A stretch of 64,000 nt of DNA from Symbiodinium natans (lineage: Eukaryota; Sar; Dinophyceae; Suessiales; Symbiodiniaceae), in NCBI GenBank assembly GCA_905221605.1, contig CAJNDS010000109.1, positions 125,001 through 189,000 on the forward strand, given 5' to 3'. The notes below the pieces were generated by a model. That model was given only the letters and a program-made list of their open reading frames with translations. It was not told where the DNA came from and ran no database searches. Every line of letters begins with the position of its first letter. Within the stretch, counting starts at the first letter, position 1. Of this stretch, positions 12,092 to 24,937 are shown in pieces. A program made the position numbers and the translations under genes.

Positions 12092-13096
12092 AAAAAAACA
12101 AGAACACAAACAGACAACGTGCAGAAATCTCTGTGGCCCGAAGAGTCTGACGATTGCTGAACAGCTGAGCAGATGTCCCGTCAGCAAGTAACATTTTACC
12201 AAGAGACGGGGTAGTTGGATCCTACACCCAAGATGCTGCCAATGTCGTTTTTCAGCCAATTGCTGCGAAGGCTCACAGTCTTTCGTCGGGTGTTGCTGCA
12301 TGCATGGATGGGGGTGGGTGGGCTGGTGGAGGGTGGCATCCAAACTGCACAATGGCAAGGCACTGTTGCAAAGTTGCAAATACCCAACTAAGAACAAAGC
12401 ACGAGAAGATGTCAAACCCTCTAAACCTTTAACGGGGTCTTATCAGGTCTAGAACTTGTTTAGGGCCTTTACGGGCCTTCGGAGCTCTGGGCCACAATCC
12501 ATGCCTTGACCAGGTCCCAAGGCCTATGGGCCTGTGGTCGTGCTGGTGAACTGCTCACGTCAGGCAGAGCAGCAGTGGTTCTCACATTGTCTACATGGCG
12601 TGGCCAAGCAACCTCACCTGAAGCACCTCGCAAACCACCCGCCAGGAGACCCGAATCCGAGGAGGGGGCAGTCCAGCTGGACTGGGACACACCATGTCTT
12701 CCAAAACATGAAACCAATCCACAGACTTCGACTCATACACCGACATGGATGGATACACTGCGGCTGAGATAAAGATGGGATCGTAGCAGCTCGGCATTGT
12801 TGCATCAGATCTACCGGAATTTGACCCCACTTGCGCATGGAGCACCCTTGGAGCTCAAAAAGCATATTTGGATTGTTCTCCAAAAAAACAACATGCAAGG
12901 GTGGCAAGAGTGAATCAAGCTTACAGCTGTCTACCTTCTTAGTCAAGTCGATCTCAGCTGCACCTCTTGCAAGGCCTGTCAAGTACCCTGCCGTGGGCGC
13001 AGTCCCTAACTTCGAGGCCCATGTTTCATCTGCAGGTCGAAGCTGCCGAATTCCTGCTGCGCGTCCTCTTGGCGCAGTCTGGGTGTCAGAATTCCT
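12091..13096. other. Region between satellites and the first gene
   Basis: Unique sequence downstream of the TBCB stop codon, which presumably includes its 3' untranslated region. A minus-strand stretch at 12780-12980 reads without stops and could hold an exon, but I could not place splice sites or recognise a family. Nothing else supportable is seen. Confidence 0.5.
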
Positions 13097-16000
13097 TCAG
13101 AACTCTTCATCAGAGGCGAATGGGTCCAGCTCCGGAAAATCGCCAACTTCGACCTAGATTGGCAGCCCATGATCAGTTCGTGAGTGTCCCAGAATTCGAG
13201 AAAACAGCTGTTCCCAAGCTCTTCTGCCAAGGCTCATTCTCGGGCCGCGCAAAACAACCATACTTCTCACCTTTGCAGTTGAAGTATCGCTCGCCCTCCT
13301 TGGAGCCATCGTTGTTGCCTGGCACTGCAGCCATGGAACTGGGACACGAGAGGTAGTGATTTCGGTAGCAAGAGCAGCCTGCACCATCCTATACCCTACA
13401 GATCTCTCCGTATCATCAAGCAGAACTTGGGAAATCGGGCGAGCTGGACCTCGTACCGCCTGGGGGTTCTTCGAGGTTCTTCGAGCTGTCGACCCGCAAA
13501 ATCACCCCAAAAAGCTCTGGAGCCTTGCCTTGCGGCTCGTCCAGGCGAATGCCGATCCACACGCCCTAAGCTCGCAGAGAGCTTTGCAGAATGGCTGAAG
13601 GATTTGACATTGCAGGCTCGGGGTTAGGGTTCCCAGGGCACTCAAATCTCAGGCATGCAACGAAAAGTTTCGGAGACTGGCTTCCAGGGGGGAAGGGGAA
13701 TTTCGAGGGGGTCCCCGGCCTTGACGCCCCTCACCGCGCCGACAAACGCGACTTCACCGCGGCGGCCTCCAGGTTGCACCTGCCAAGCCACCCCAAAAAA
13801 GAAAGGCCTATGTCATCGAAGTCGACAAAAGGGCTCAAGCCTTTTAAGCCTTGAGTTTAGGGTACAGGCGAGAGGACGTTCAAGCCACAGCAAGAATCCC
13901 CAACGAAAACGCCTCTGCAAAGCCAAAGCATCTCCCTATAGCCCTCACACTGGCAGTTATATAACCCATTCCTCACTCTCCTAAAAAGCAAATAAAGAGA
14001 GGCCAGAGAGTTACAGGAAGGTAACCTCCAGTTGGTATTTTCCGCTTGCATGTCTTTGTTGGCGATTGACCACGCTCCCTTGCAAGGTTCAGGGATTAGG
14101 TTGCGGGGGGGGCTTCTCGAGCTCACATGCCTGTAGGGTTTGAGGGTCCGAGTGCCATCTTTAAAGCCTGACCGCAACTAGCAAAGCTCGAACTCGCCGG
14201 TCCTGGCAGCGGCTTCCCATTGGTATTCGCTCGGAGACCTGGCTCTATATTCTGCGTGTCTAAACTCGCCTGGTTTTGTGCAAAGAAGCTTAAAAGATTT
14301 ATGACGAGGTGGCAGCCTGCTCTGTGCTCTCTGCAGGCTCCTCTTCTATCACCTAAGCTGCTTTCGGACCGGCGCAGACCACGCCTTGTGATGAAATCTT
14401 GACCGATGCTGGGGTATTGTTGCACTCGCTTTAGTGTCTAGGGCCCCCCCCCCCTCCCCCACAAGTTCGGGGTCTTTGCTCACCCTCTATAAACGCGAAA
14501 ATTGAAAGGAAGCCTTGAAGCTTGGGGGTCTAGTTTTTGGCTGCCTGGCCAGAAGGTCTGCGGATTTTGCAGGCAACCGCAACAATATACTAAAGCGCAT
14601 GAGGGCAGCTCGTGGACTACTCCCTTGAACAATTGTTTGGTCCGTGTGAACAAATGAGTAAGTTTATGAGTGATTATATAGGAACGAAGAAACAAAACGA
14701 ATGCGAGAACGTAGTGAGACACGTTAACATGTATTCAATAAGGGCTCAATATTAATAGTAGTATTGTATTCCGCGCAATATTTGCATTATTAATCTTGTA
14801 CGCGCGGGGATAATGCTAATAATAGTGCTAATTTACAGTACTAATAGTGTGAAGGAAAAGATGAACGAACACGCGGGCACATTATAGGGGGGGCTGTTTT
14901 GTGACGAAATTTAACATGAATTTATATAAAGATGGACTCCAGAAATTCCGGAGTTTGAAGTTGGAATCGCGCCAACCTTGAAGCTTGAGGGTCTAAGCTT
15001 CCAAGGAAAACTATTCCTAGTTATTGGCTCCCTGGGCCCCCCGTCATTTCCGGGCAGCGAACTTCGCACAATTTCGGGTAACCATTGTCAATAGAGGCAT
15101 CTCCCCGATATTTTTCCCGGAACTGTCCTTAGTAGCGGGTAGCGATACTAAGACGGGTGCAACATTGCAGCCCTGAGGACATAGCCTTTTTGGATGCAGC
15201 TTGTTGTTGCATGTTACTGCTACGGTCCTCCCCGGCCCCTGGAGACCTGGAAACGACACAGGATAAAGGCCGCATTGCAATGTCATAGCCAAAACCTGAG
15301 GCACGAACCTCGCCCGCTGCTATTCTGGCAGCGAGCTCGGCCTCTGCCTTGCTAGTACGGAAGGTTTTTTTTCCAAACAAAGAACTGCATGGTGCCGTTG
15401 CCGTACATTGGTTTGTTGCAACCTCCCAAGCACGTCTCCACTACACGACACACAATTCCCGTCTGGTGCCTTTTCCTTTTCCCTGCGCTTGATGGCACGG
15501 ACGCTGTTCTCCAGCTTGTCATAGGCCTGCTTGTACAGTATTGGGCAGTCACTCGAACGTCCTCAAACCAAAGTCGCGTGGGCAAGCTGCAGTCCTCGTC
15601 CGGCATGACGTATTTCTCCACTTGGCTCACATCTTCAAGGCCTCCATTCGCAGAGAGCGAGTATGGATTGGTGTCCTTGTCCGTCGGGCACGAACCCAAC
15701 AAGGTAGAACAGGCTGGTGTTCAATCTGATGCGCAACGCTTCACAGCGCCGCGTCCTTGATGTGGATCTCCATGCCATTCCTTATCTGAAGCTAGTGCTC
15801 GCACCCCCAGAAACCCGCCCTTCACAGAAACAGGGAATCCATTAGGATATCTATCGTTGCACGTTTCAAGGCGGGGGTCTTAACGCCATAGTCCGCCAGC
15901 GTCTTGCGCTCCTGGGCTTCGTGAGCTGAGCTTCGTGAGCTTCGGAGGCCGCAGAACGAACTGCAGAAGTCCACAAACTTGTGATAACCCAAGCAGCGTC

Positions 16001-16610
16001 CCAGAGAAAGAGGGTATCCCCACCGCCTCGCCGCAGGTACAACTCCTGCGCTCAGGAGGAGTTGGAGGACATTTCGGAGGCTTCAAGTTCGTGATGCATT
16101 GTGAATTGTGCTTTCATGTGCGTTCTGCACCGAGGCAGAGCCCCCGAAATGCCCCGGAATGTATTGAGGATGTAATGCGCTGGGGCAGAGCATCTAGAGC
16201 CTTAGGCCGGAAAATGAGGTTCTGCCCCAGACAGACGCCTGGTCTGCAGCCGGTGTTCCGCCGTGCGAGTAGAGCCTGAGGTCGTGAAAGTTGCAGGTTT
16301 CGGGAGGGGGCCGCAGCCTGTCTTCAGGTTTTAAGTGACCGGCTTCTCCTTGACTCTGCTCACCTCACACTCAGACACTGAAAGCTCCAGAGCTGTGTTG
16401 CTATGTGCTGCTGCAGCCAGGGCCCCCTGCTGTCATGCCGGAATCAAAAACCAGGTCATGCCATCGCTGCATGAGGTTCGAATGAGTGACATCCAGACGC
16501 AGGGTTGATGCTGCCTGGCAAATGAAGTCTGGGGCCGGCTGGCAACATTCGACATGGGCTTGTCGTGCAGGCCTGGTTGGCGTACCTGCTGCCATCAGCA
16601 GCAGTGACAT
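13097..16610 (-). CDS. TBCB: Tubulin-folding cofactor B (TBCB)
   Basis: Exons on the minus strand: 16590-16610 (start MSLLLMA, tentative), 16431-16514, 16344-16363, 16239-16275, 15998-16045, 15880-15911, 15756-15780, 15595-15675, 15470-15526, 15314-15347, about 13890-13912, 13714-13779, 13529-13565, 13236-13318 and 13097-13153 (stop). They sum to 705 nt, giving 234 residues, against about 244 in human TBCB. The N-terminal part is the ubiquitin-like domain (LRLDVTHSNLMQRW, ELYLRRGGGDTLFL, KTLADYGVKNGMEIH). It is followed by LEDVSQVEKY, a short charged helix, and a C-terminal CAP-Gly domain (RRGEVAFVG, WIGIRLDEPQGNNDGS, RYFNC, YGCFARP). The protein ends in the family-typical acidic tail VGDFPELDPFASDEEF. 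TBCB binds newly folded alpha-tubulin and, with TBCE, helps form or dissociate tubulin dimers in the cytosol. All resolved introns begin with GC or GA, none with GT. The ends of exons 13890-13912 and 13714-13779 and the first exon are the least certain. Confidence 0.94.
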
Positions 16611-17367
16611 AGTCACGCAACGCCTGCATCTCAGGCGACCTTGCACCGTTCTCAGCTTGAACATGTTCTCAGGGTGATGAGGTTCAAGATGAGTTGCACG
16701 TCCACGGCAACTGCAGCAACACATCGCACGCGGCAGAATTTGCTGCCAACTAAGGCCCCAAGCTGATGAATTGTTGGCCAATCCTGGGAGATAGCTGCAG
16801 CTTGCTACGAGCGAAGCACTGAGCGACGGCAGCGTCCTGGCTCTTCATTCCGATCATTTTCGCGGAAGGGGCTCTCGAACCTGGGACTTCGAAACGTGCT
16901 TCCTGCTGCATTCGCTCTACTCTATGCCCTTCGTGGCTCGATGGCTACTATTTTCTTAGTGCCTGGCTCACCCTCCGTTGAGTTTGGCAGCAGCTACTAC
17001 TTGCTAGAGCCAAGGGTAACGGCGCAACGGCGAACATCGCCAAACCGAGAACCTAACTGCTGCCAGGAGCTGCTGGAGCAGGCCTGAGCAACAGGGTCCG
17101 CAGCACTTTTCTGGCAATCATGAAATCATGCATCTGCACTCCGCGACACGTCCACGATTTGTGGGGACACGGACGGCTCGGCTACTAAATAGAGTGTCCA
17201 TGCTGGCAGAGCTCGTCTCATATGCAATGAGCAAGCTCAGGAAAAGCAGTGAACACACTGTCAGCGAATCCATCAGACTGGTTTCACCCAGCTTGGCAGC
17301 AAGATCGCAACATCGGCGGCTGTAGCATGGTGCCTTAAGGGCAAATCCGTTCCCATTCATTAGCTGC

Positions 17368-17411
17368 CTGCGGCCGATGTCAGGATCGTGCACAACGCCA
17401 ACGCACGGGCC
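17368..17411 (-). CDS. Possible single exon, unidentified protein
   Basis: A 44 nt segment begins after a polypyrimidine run and CCCCAAG, and ends before GCAGC, so it has both hallmarks of this genome's exons. It reads GPCVGVVHDPDIGR. The hydrophobic strand followed by a proline weakly recalls the GVV-x-x-P strand of inositol monophosphatase-like enzymes. I searched the neighbouring minus strand for the diagnostic DP-I/L-DGT motif and did not find it, so no function is assigned. Confidence 0.25.
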
Positions 17412-20400
17412 CTTGGGGAAGTAGAAAAAGGTGATAGCAGCCAGACGGGGTTCACTGGAGGAACCTTCCAAAGCTGCGCAACAGGTAACCTGTTGCGTAG
17501 AGCGAGAGCGATCTACAGAGGAAGTTGCTCTTGGCAATGCCTATACCGTTTATACCACCTTCAGAAGTGTTGCCCTGTCGTCGGCCTGCCGACAAAGATC
17601 AGGAAACCCGCGTTCAACACTGTCGCTGCACTGTCGCTGCACATCACCGGGTACAATAGTTCCCAGATCCGTCCAGGTCCGGAGTGTGGCCTGCTGCCAG
17701 GACGATCCATGGACAGAAGCTGCGCCTGCAATCTCAGGGGGTCTGATGCTGCATGAGGCCAACCATCAAAGCCGGGCCACTAGGAGCACTGCTCTGCAAG
17801 TCAATTCCTCACTTCAAGTCTGCCACATGTTACATTGCCATGCCTGACCAACCCTTTGAGGGGCCATTGAAGATACCCTCGATTTGCTCGACGTCCTCAT
17901 CGGTTCAAGAAGATCGACGCAAGCACGCCCAACAAACGCACTGATGCGACTCAACAGGAGGATATCCATCTGCCGGTGTCTGCTGCCGGCTGTTTTTATT
18001 GAGTGAGAGCGGAGCTCTCGCGCTCTTTGGTGAAGGGGGTGTTCTGGGAGGATCCGGGGACGATCTCCCCAATTCGTGAGGGCCCAGCTTCGAGTCGCCA
18101 GTAGCCGGGCGCCAGTCGAAGTAGTTCCTGGAGAGGGGAGGAGGGGAAGAAGAGGGGAAGGAGAGAGGGAGGGAGAGGGGAATCAAAAGCGTGAGAAAAA
18201 AGCATGAAGGGACGAAGCTGAGGCTCACGTGACATTGGTGATGCATTGAAGCCTCTCTCTGGTGGCTGAGGTTGAACTACCAGCTGCTCTAGCGCGATGG
18301 ACGGCAGCTAGTTTGACTGAAAGGCCCAAGATTGAATTGCCGCGTGCTCCTGCTTCAGTTGCTACAGCAAATGGTACTCTTGACGTGGTCCGTAACAGAC
18401 CCTGCATTTTCCTGTTAGTGTTGCTCTTACTTTCATTGTTGAAGATCCGCCTGCAGTCTGCAACCGGCTCCACATTGTCATGGAGTCCGGGCGGCGTTCT
18501 TTCAAGGAGAGGAAGTATGCTGTTCGTGCGTGCCCTGCTTCATGCTCGGATCGTGCACTACGCAGTGCTGCGTCATAGCATGTTGGGGGTACGCACTTTC
18601 GATTCTTTCGGCCCACATTGTCGCTTCGGCTGCTTCGCCACGATCTTTTGCTTTGCGGTTTCCATGCACTTATGTGGTGGCAGCATCGAGTTGTGTCTGA
18701 GGTCGTGTTATCTTGGCACAACCGTGTATAGCTGTGTGCGAAGCCATGGAGAAGCAAGAGTAGTGCCAGGACGGGGCATCTCCTAGTCTTGACCCCATCA
18801 CCGTCCATCACCGTCCATCACCGTCCTGTCCCGAGCCGGGTCAAAGCCCGGAAAGTTTTCCACGGATCGGCACCGGGGCTTCCGTTCCACGACCTGGCAA
18901 GGAAAGGGATTCAGGATCTTGTGGCGCTTGTGGCCTAGGGATGCCTAGGGCCTGAGTTGCCTAAGGCCCTGGGCAACCCCAAACCTAAAACCCACTATCA
19001 GACCCCACCATACCTAGTTTGGCCTAGATAGCTGTACAAGGGCCCTTCCCAGGAGATCTTGTTGCTAGGGCTGAGATGTTGGGCTGGTGCCATGTGCCCG
19101 AAATAGGCAAGAATGGTTCCTGTGTGAGGGTAGAAACAGGCGCAGGATGTAGAATGATTGGAGGGTGTAGGGCAGAGGGCCAAGAAGACAGGCAAGCGTG
19201 AAGTCACATGTCGGCCGGCCCGCATCGCCCAGTTAAAGCAACAGTCACACGCACTGGTAAGAGCCCTGACATTGCCACATGTCACCCTGCAGAGGAAGAC
19301 ATGAGCTGTCAGTAGCTTCAAGCAGCAATCACTGTGCTGCAAACTCCCCCACTGCAACAGAATGCAGGCGCTGCGAATGGAGCCACCGTTCGCTTCCAGA
19401 AGGTTGCCGAGGCCTGACCAAAAACACATCCGTTCTGGACAGTATTGGACAGTTCTGGGAAACTCAGGCAGACTCTCAGCCCAAGGGTTTTCCCATGAAA
19501 CGCCATATTACTGCGTGCCGTGGAAAAAGCTTCGATGATTGCGCGTCGTGGAGACCAGCGCTGCCATTAGCATAGACTTGTGCACCATTCGTTCTGGTCC
19601 CCCGACGCTCGGGGGTGAAACAGCTAGATAACTGATGTCATTTCAGTCGCCACTCGTGGTTCTGTCCTGACACAACGACTCGTGCAGCATCGTGCAACCT
19701 TGCGCCTTGAATTCCCAGCCCACAGGTGCTCGGGTAAACCTATTCACGAGAACACTAGTTTGGCTTAGATGCGTCATGCCCCAAAGCACAATGAGAATCA
19801 CAACGTCTGCACGCAGAGGTCTGCCCGATGCCATTGCATCCAATTTATGAATGGCATGATGGCGTCACATCTTGAACTCTGCCACAACCCTTAAACACAA
19901 CTCATCCTGCCCTCTGGCAGCACTCTTGGACGCCAGACAGGATAAAGGTCCCCATGGATGAAGGTCTCGGATTCATAGGACATAGGACTTTGCATCACCA
20001 ACAACTATCTCAATTACACAGATCCACTTTTCCACGTGGATGACCTGCATGCACCAAAAATTGCATCATTAGCCCGCAGGGAAGGCTTGCTCAGCTACCC
20101 CTCGCATCTTGCGTGGCTTCGTACCAGCACAAGTCAACGACACTCCCATGGCTTTCGGAGAAGGATGGTAAGTCGGCCCGTCTTGCAAGTTGGGAAAGTC
20201 CAGACAAGCTCGTCGTTCTTGACTTTTGTAGCTTAAGTGCTTAGATTACCCAAAGGTTGTGCCGGAAAACGAAGCCACGGGTAGCTTTGCCTGGCAACAT
20301 TCCTTAAGCAGCATAGAGCTGTGGTCACTGCTCATGTATAGTCCCTTTGCCTCGATAAAGACTGTGGCAACATGCTTTGTTGTCTGCAAACCTTGATGTG

Positions 20401-20682
20401 GCAGGACACCAGTCCGCAGTCTTTGAGACGCTGAGGGACCCGATTGAAAAGCTGTGTAAGAGGGGAGGGTACGAACCTCATGCAATGAGATGCAACACTG
20501 TGCTGCCGCATAATGCCTTACATGACGTATCCTCACTGCAATTTGTGGAACAACTGTGGCATACTGTGGCGTACTGTGACCCTGTGGCGTACTGTGGCCA
20601 TCTCATGGCAGGATGACTCCACTAGAGCGCTCAGTCCTTTGAAAATCACGCACTCTGGGAGCAGAGCTACAGGGAGAGAACT

Positions 20683-20731
20683 GCACTGGCTTCAGTCGAG
20701 AATTTGCTTGGGAATTCTCTGAAGCCAGTGC
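20683..20731. other. Inverted repeat / hairpin
   Basis: GCACTGGCTTCAG at 20683 is the exact reverse complement of CTGAAGCCAGTGC at 20719. Inner AGAATT and AATTCT extend the pairing around a short loop. It lies in otherwise unannotated sequence and could be a small foldback element or a structured RNA segment. Confidence 0.75.
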
Positions 20732-22149
20732 CCTTGACCACGATTGTTCTATTCATGGTGAGAAGCGGAATGACTGCCAGGCCTACGGCAACTTGATCGA
20801 GAGCAGTCCATCTCCGCAGCAGAAACTCGATGGGCAGCACAGGCCCCATAGGTCAAACTATGAGGATGAACAGGATTTATCGAATATGAACTGCAGGAGA
20901 CGAGAACAGCCAAAGGTGTGCGAGAGGCCACTGTCGAGTAGCCCCACAGGAGCAACAGGAACCTACAAAATGTGGACTTCCACCTCGACCAGAATCTCTA
21001 ATGGCCAGTCCTGTACTGGTAGAAATCTATCTGTGCAGTGGCCCCAGCGGCATAGCTCCCAGCTCACCTTGGCGGAGACATTGGCTCTTTTGTCCAGGCC
21101 TCGGTAGCAGTGCTTCTTTAGAGGGGCCTGGAAGAAACGTAAAGGCTGATGGCCTGCAGGGGTTTCTCCTGGAAAATGGCCTACATCCTATGTGCAATGT
21201 CTCTCCGTCTTTACCTTTCTTTCGTTCTTTATTTCATTGTGTCTTTATACCTTTGTCTTTTTCCTTTTGTCTGTCCTGGTGTCACCTTATTTCTGCCTGG
21301 CTTCCTTTCTTTGCTTTTTTCTTATGTATTTACTCATGTATTTAACTCACTTTCGTCTTTCTTCTTGCTATGTCTTTCTTTCTTGCTTTCTTTGCTTCTT
21401 TCGTGGGGATGGCACGTTTGCCCGCCCCTGTTTTAGGGGGGCCTTCTCTGAACCACAGAACTGCACAGGATCAGTGCCAACCTCTTCTTGTCCAGTCTCA
21501 CTCTCAAGCTTTCAAACTCTGACCGGCCCCCAAAGCCCTGAACGGCCTAATCCTCAAACTCTGACCTGCCAAAAAGCAAGCCTGTGCAGTCAGGAGTCAT
21601 TTACAGGGAGATGAGGCGACTCTGCCTCTCACGGATAATGTCCGTCCTTGGCAAAGTGCGGGGAAACATTCTGTGCCCTTCTCGCAAAGTATAGCGCTAA
21701 GACAGTCTTCACAATACATGACTCACAGGACTCCCTACTCTGACACTCAACCATTGGCTATTGCGGCTATTCAGCCTCTTCCCTCTCTCAGCAATGCCAG
21801 CTTAAGCAGAAGGAAAAGCTGCCAGATCCCACCACGCCAGGCTTTCACAGCGAAAATTGCAACGGAGCATCTGAGATGACTGCCTCCTCTCCTATTCAAG
21901 CGGCAAGATGAGGGAGGATTGTGGGGCGTTGGCTGCGAACTCTGAAGTTGAACAGCTTTTCAGAACCACTTGCCTTCGGGATGGCTGTCTCAGCAGGTTC
22001 TTTTGACCTTGCAACAGCCTGCAAGCAAAGCATTCACAGAGCCGCGGTGAATGTTGCAATGGAGCCAACAAGCAACAAAGATCAACACAACCGTCAATAG
22101 CAAAGGTGATCCATTCACAGCACGCTGCACTCAATGTACGACAGCAAGC

Positions 22150-22561
22150 AATGCGCCTGGCTGCCGAGCAGAACGGCAGGGGTCTCCTGAGCCAGGCCAC
22201 AAGAGCCAATCCGTGCAGACTGCGGTTCTGCCACGACTCGGGCGATTCAGGAATCTCTGCCTAGCTGTAGCAGTACAGGTCCTGTTTCTTCGTTGCTTCG
22301 CAAGCCTCTAATTCCTGCAAGCCGCTGCTGCCAAAAGTCAGAAAAGGTGCGAACTTCCCGGAATCGCAAAATGGATGCACATGGCATATCGTGTCCGCCT
22401 TCCACCGCTGCATTGTACAGCAAGGGGGTATTTCCTCATCCAGCATTCTGGAAAGCGCCTAGCAGAGCAGAACACTCCTACGACTAAGTACTGCTGCGGC
22501 AGTTTCCTCGGAGAAAGAAAAGCGATCGTAGATCCTTGTAAGTATTTGACTGCATGAAGCT
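22150..22561 (-). CDS. Ankyrin-repeat gene fragment
   Basis: Exon 22535-22561 reads LHAVKYLQ and ends in phase 1 before a GA donor. Exon 22391-22434 starts after GATGAG and completes the glycine codon to give GNTPLLYNAAVEGGH, a typical ankyrin helix-turn-helix core (G-x-TPL-x-x-A-A-x-x-G-H). Its donor is also GA. A further likely exon near 22165-22200 (minus) reads ETPAVLLGSQ after CTCAG and before GC. Ankyrin repeats are protein-binding scaffolds. The full length, start and stop of this gene were not found, and upstream exons may lie between 22.6 and 24.9 kb. Confidence 0.6.
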
Positions 22562-22607
22562 CTGTGAGGATTTCAACCCCCCTCCCCCCCCCTCCGAAAA
22601 ATTGGCC

Positions 22608-22672
22608 TCCTAGTGTACTCCCTCCCAGCGTACTCCATCCTAGTGTACCCCATCCTGTGTACTCCATACCTC
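22608..22672 (+). repeat. Short tandem repeat (GTGTACTCCATCC type)
   Basis: About five degenerate 13-14 bp units of the form TAGTGTACTCCATCC lie directly upstream of the ankyrin exons on the minus strand. Confidence 0.7.
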
Positions 22673-24937
22673 TAAAGTGGGTACCCGGTAGCCCTGTGTG
22701 GTGCACTGTGATGCCCTCAGCGTGGTTGATGCCCTGTGCCGCGCCTGTGCGGCTTGCCGCGTCAGGCTGGATTTCGTCGCGTCGGCGCTCCACCGGTCTC
22801 GGACCTGAGGAACTCAAGTAAGGTCTATTCTTCTCTTCTTTTGCTCTTTCTTTCTTCATTTGGATTGAGCTTAGACAGAGCTCCTGCTGTGTGCCGCACT
22901 TTTTGGATGGTTTCCACTCAGGCCCCTGCGCCAGTATCCCAAAGCTGGCCCTCGTGAAACTTGCGTCCTTGTGTTTACAAGTTTAGGAAGAAACGCAATT
23001 CTCGACTCTTTCATTGACTCACCATTCGTTGTCCATGCCCAATCTAGAGCTCGAAGGCGCAAAGAAAGGTTTGATGTTTAAAGGCATCATGCACTGTGAG
23101 TCACGTCCTGTAAGATGATGCAGCGAGTTCCCAGGCTCAATGGTTGCCTTGGGCGCAGATACATGCCACACGGCACGTGCACATGCACTGGGACAAGGAA
23201 GCGTGATTTTCGGATTCGGATGCCGACCAGGCAGGCTTCTTCACTGCTTGCAGAAGTGCTCGGCCCGCTATCTGTACTGGCTGTGCTGCGATCGCTCTCG
23301 CAGGTCATGATCCGGCGCGAGCCCTGGCAGTGAGCGCTGGTTGCATTCTGACACTTGACTGATCTTGACTGAGGCTAGAGCAGATGCAGACCCGCTGCAG
23401 CCAGGGAAAAAATGAAAAGGATAAGTCCTTGCTGGCCAGCAAGGAATAGCAAGGAGCACCAGGTCTCAGATGCAAGGAGCACCAGGTTTCAGATGCCGCT
23501 TGGGCGGTGGCTCGTGAGGTTTCAGGTCCGGCCGAGTCCCCCCATACCTGACCTCGCGTACATCGTTCAGCATCGTTCGACAATACAAAGAGAGCAGCTT
23601 AGAGAAAAAAACGCCTCGAGCTGGTTAGGCTCAAAGTACTTCAGGAGCTCCTTTGAAGGGTCCTTCACGGAAACATACGGAAAAACTCAAACTGTCAGCA
23701 ACTCTGCACACCAAGACAACGGGTCCCTTGAGTCTCGCGGACTCCAAGTCAACTGCTCACGAGACTCCTCGATGGCACAAACCTTCTTCTTCTTCTCTGC
23801 AGGTATGACGCTCTGAACTATGCTGCGGAGGACGGTGGGCCTCAAGCACTCTGTTTGCTCACACCTTCACTGCTGACTGGAGCAACCGTCGCATCTGCAT
23901 GTCTGAGGCCGGGCGCAGATTCAGGAGCTTTACCCAAACCTGAGCAGGTCAGGTCCCCAGATCTGGCGTTGCAGAATCTGGCCGCGTTCGGTTCAAAGTG
24001 CCAGGCCATGCGACAGCAGTACACGCTCTCCAGAGTCTGTGAAAGAGCCTTTGCAGTAAGACCTAAGATCACACGGAAACAGATAGCCAAGGGGCTGCAC
24101 CACGTTACCATTCAGCGAGGTGCAAGTATGTGCAAAACAAGGCCCTGCGAACAATCGAAATTGTCTGTGCGATCTCCCATCCGCGAAGCTTGACGTCGCC
24201 GCATTTTGGTATGAGGTTGCTGCAGTGCGCATTCGGTAGTCTCAGTGTGTGGCACATTGCTGGCAGCTGGAAGAAGGACACAACGTCCGATGCATTCTCG
24301 AAGTCTACCAACACTACCTGGCAGTTGGAACCAGCTAGTGCAAACCACTTCAGCTCAGCATGAAGGTGCAAAAGCAGATGGGAAGTTGTTCTGTGGCAGC
24401 TTTTGCAGACAAAAACTAGCTGGAAAGCTCTGCGTCCGAGCAGCCCAGTTCTCGACCCGGCCAGGCACCTTGCAGAGCAGCTGGCAGAACGGCTTGCCGA
24501 GCTGCTTGCAGAACGGCTTGCAGAGGTCAGGTCATCAGTTTGGGGGTCCGGCCATGGCATACCGAATCGCGTACTCCAGGACAAAGATCGTCATTCTAAC
24601 GCACCTCTCCTTGTCCTGCGACCAAGCAGCCTGGTCTCCCCTACAGCGCTCATAAGTTGCTCACATGCGCTCACATATTTTCTATTTGAGAGAGTTCTGT
24701 CCTTGATGAGGTCAGCAAATCGCTCAATTCGGACGACCAGGCAGGGCCTGCACTTGCGGTCCCGGCCATGCCAATACCTTGGATCCAGAACCGTGCAGTC
24801 AGGGTGTTGCCCAAGCGAAAGCCTCTGAGACGCTGAGTCGCCGACATGGCGCCACAACTTAAGTCTTGCAAGATGTCTGCCTGGCGCATTAACTAGCCCT
24901 GGCTGCTATGTTCAGATCTTGGATTGGCGCGAAGGAA
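22673..24937. other. Undecoded stretch
   Basis: No exon chain could be supported. A minus-strand run near 24450-24520 encodes a serine/alanine/arginine repeat from tandem CTTGCAGAACGG-like units on the plus strand, and I regard it as low complexity. Confidence 0.4.

Larger units (their letters stand above)
16611..22000. other. Gene-poor or undecoded stretch
   Basis: Mostly undecoded. Minus-strand fragments read without stops near 16840-16900, 17550-17760, 18230-18470, 19000-19430 and 20246-20400, but I could not chain them by splice motif and frame. It includes a purine-rich tract (about 18120-18185), a near-perfect hairpin (20683-20731) and T-rich low-complexity sequence (about 21200-21410). 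Confidence 0.4.

Noticed and set aside
17118..17537. Inositol monophosphatase-like enzyme
   Set aside because: Only one strand-like motif (VGVVHDP) is present and the catalytic DP-I/L-DGT motif was not found nearby.
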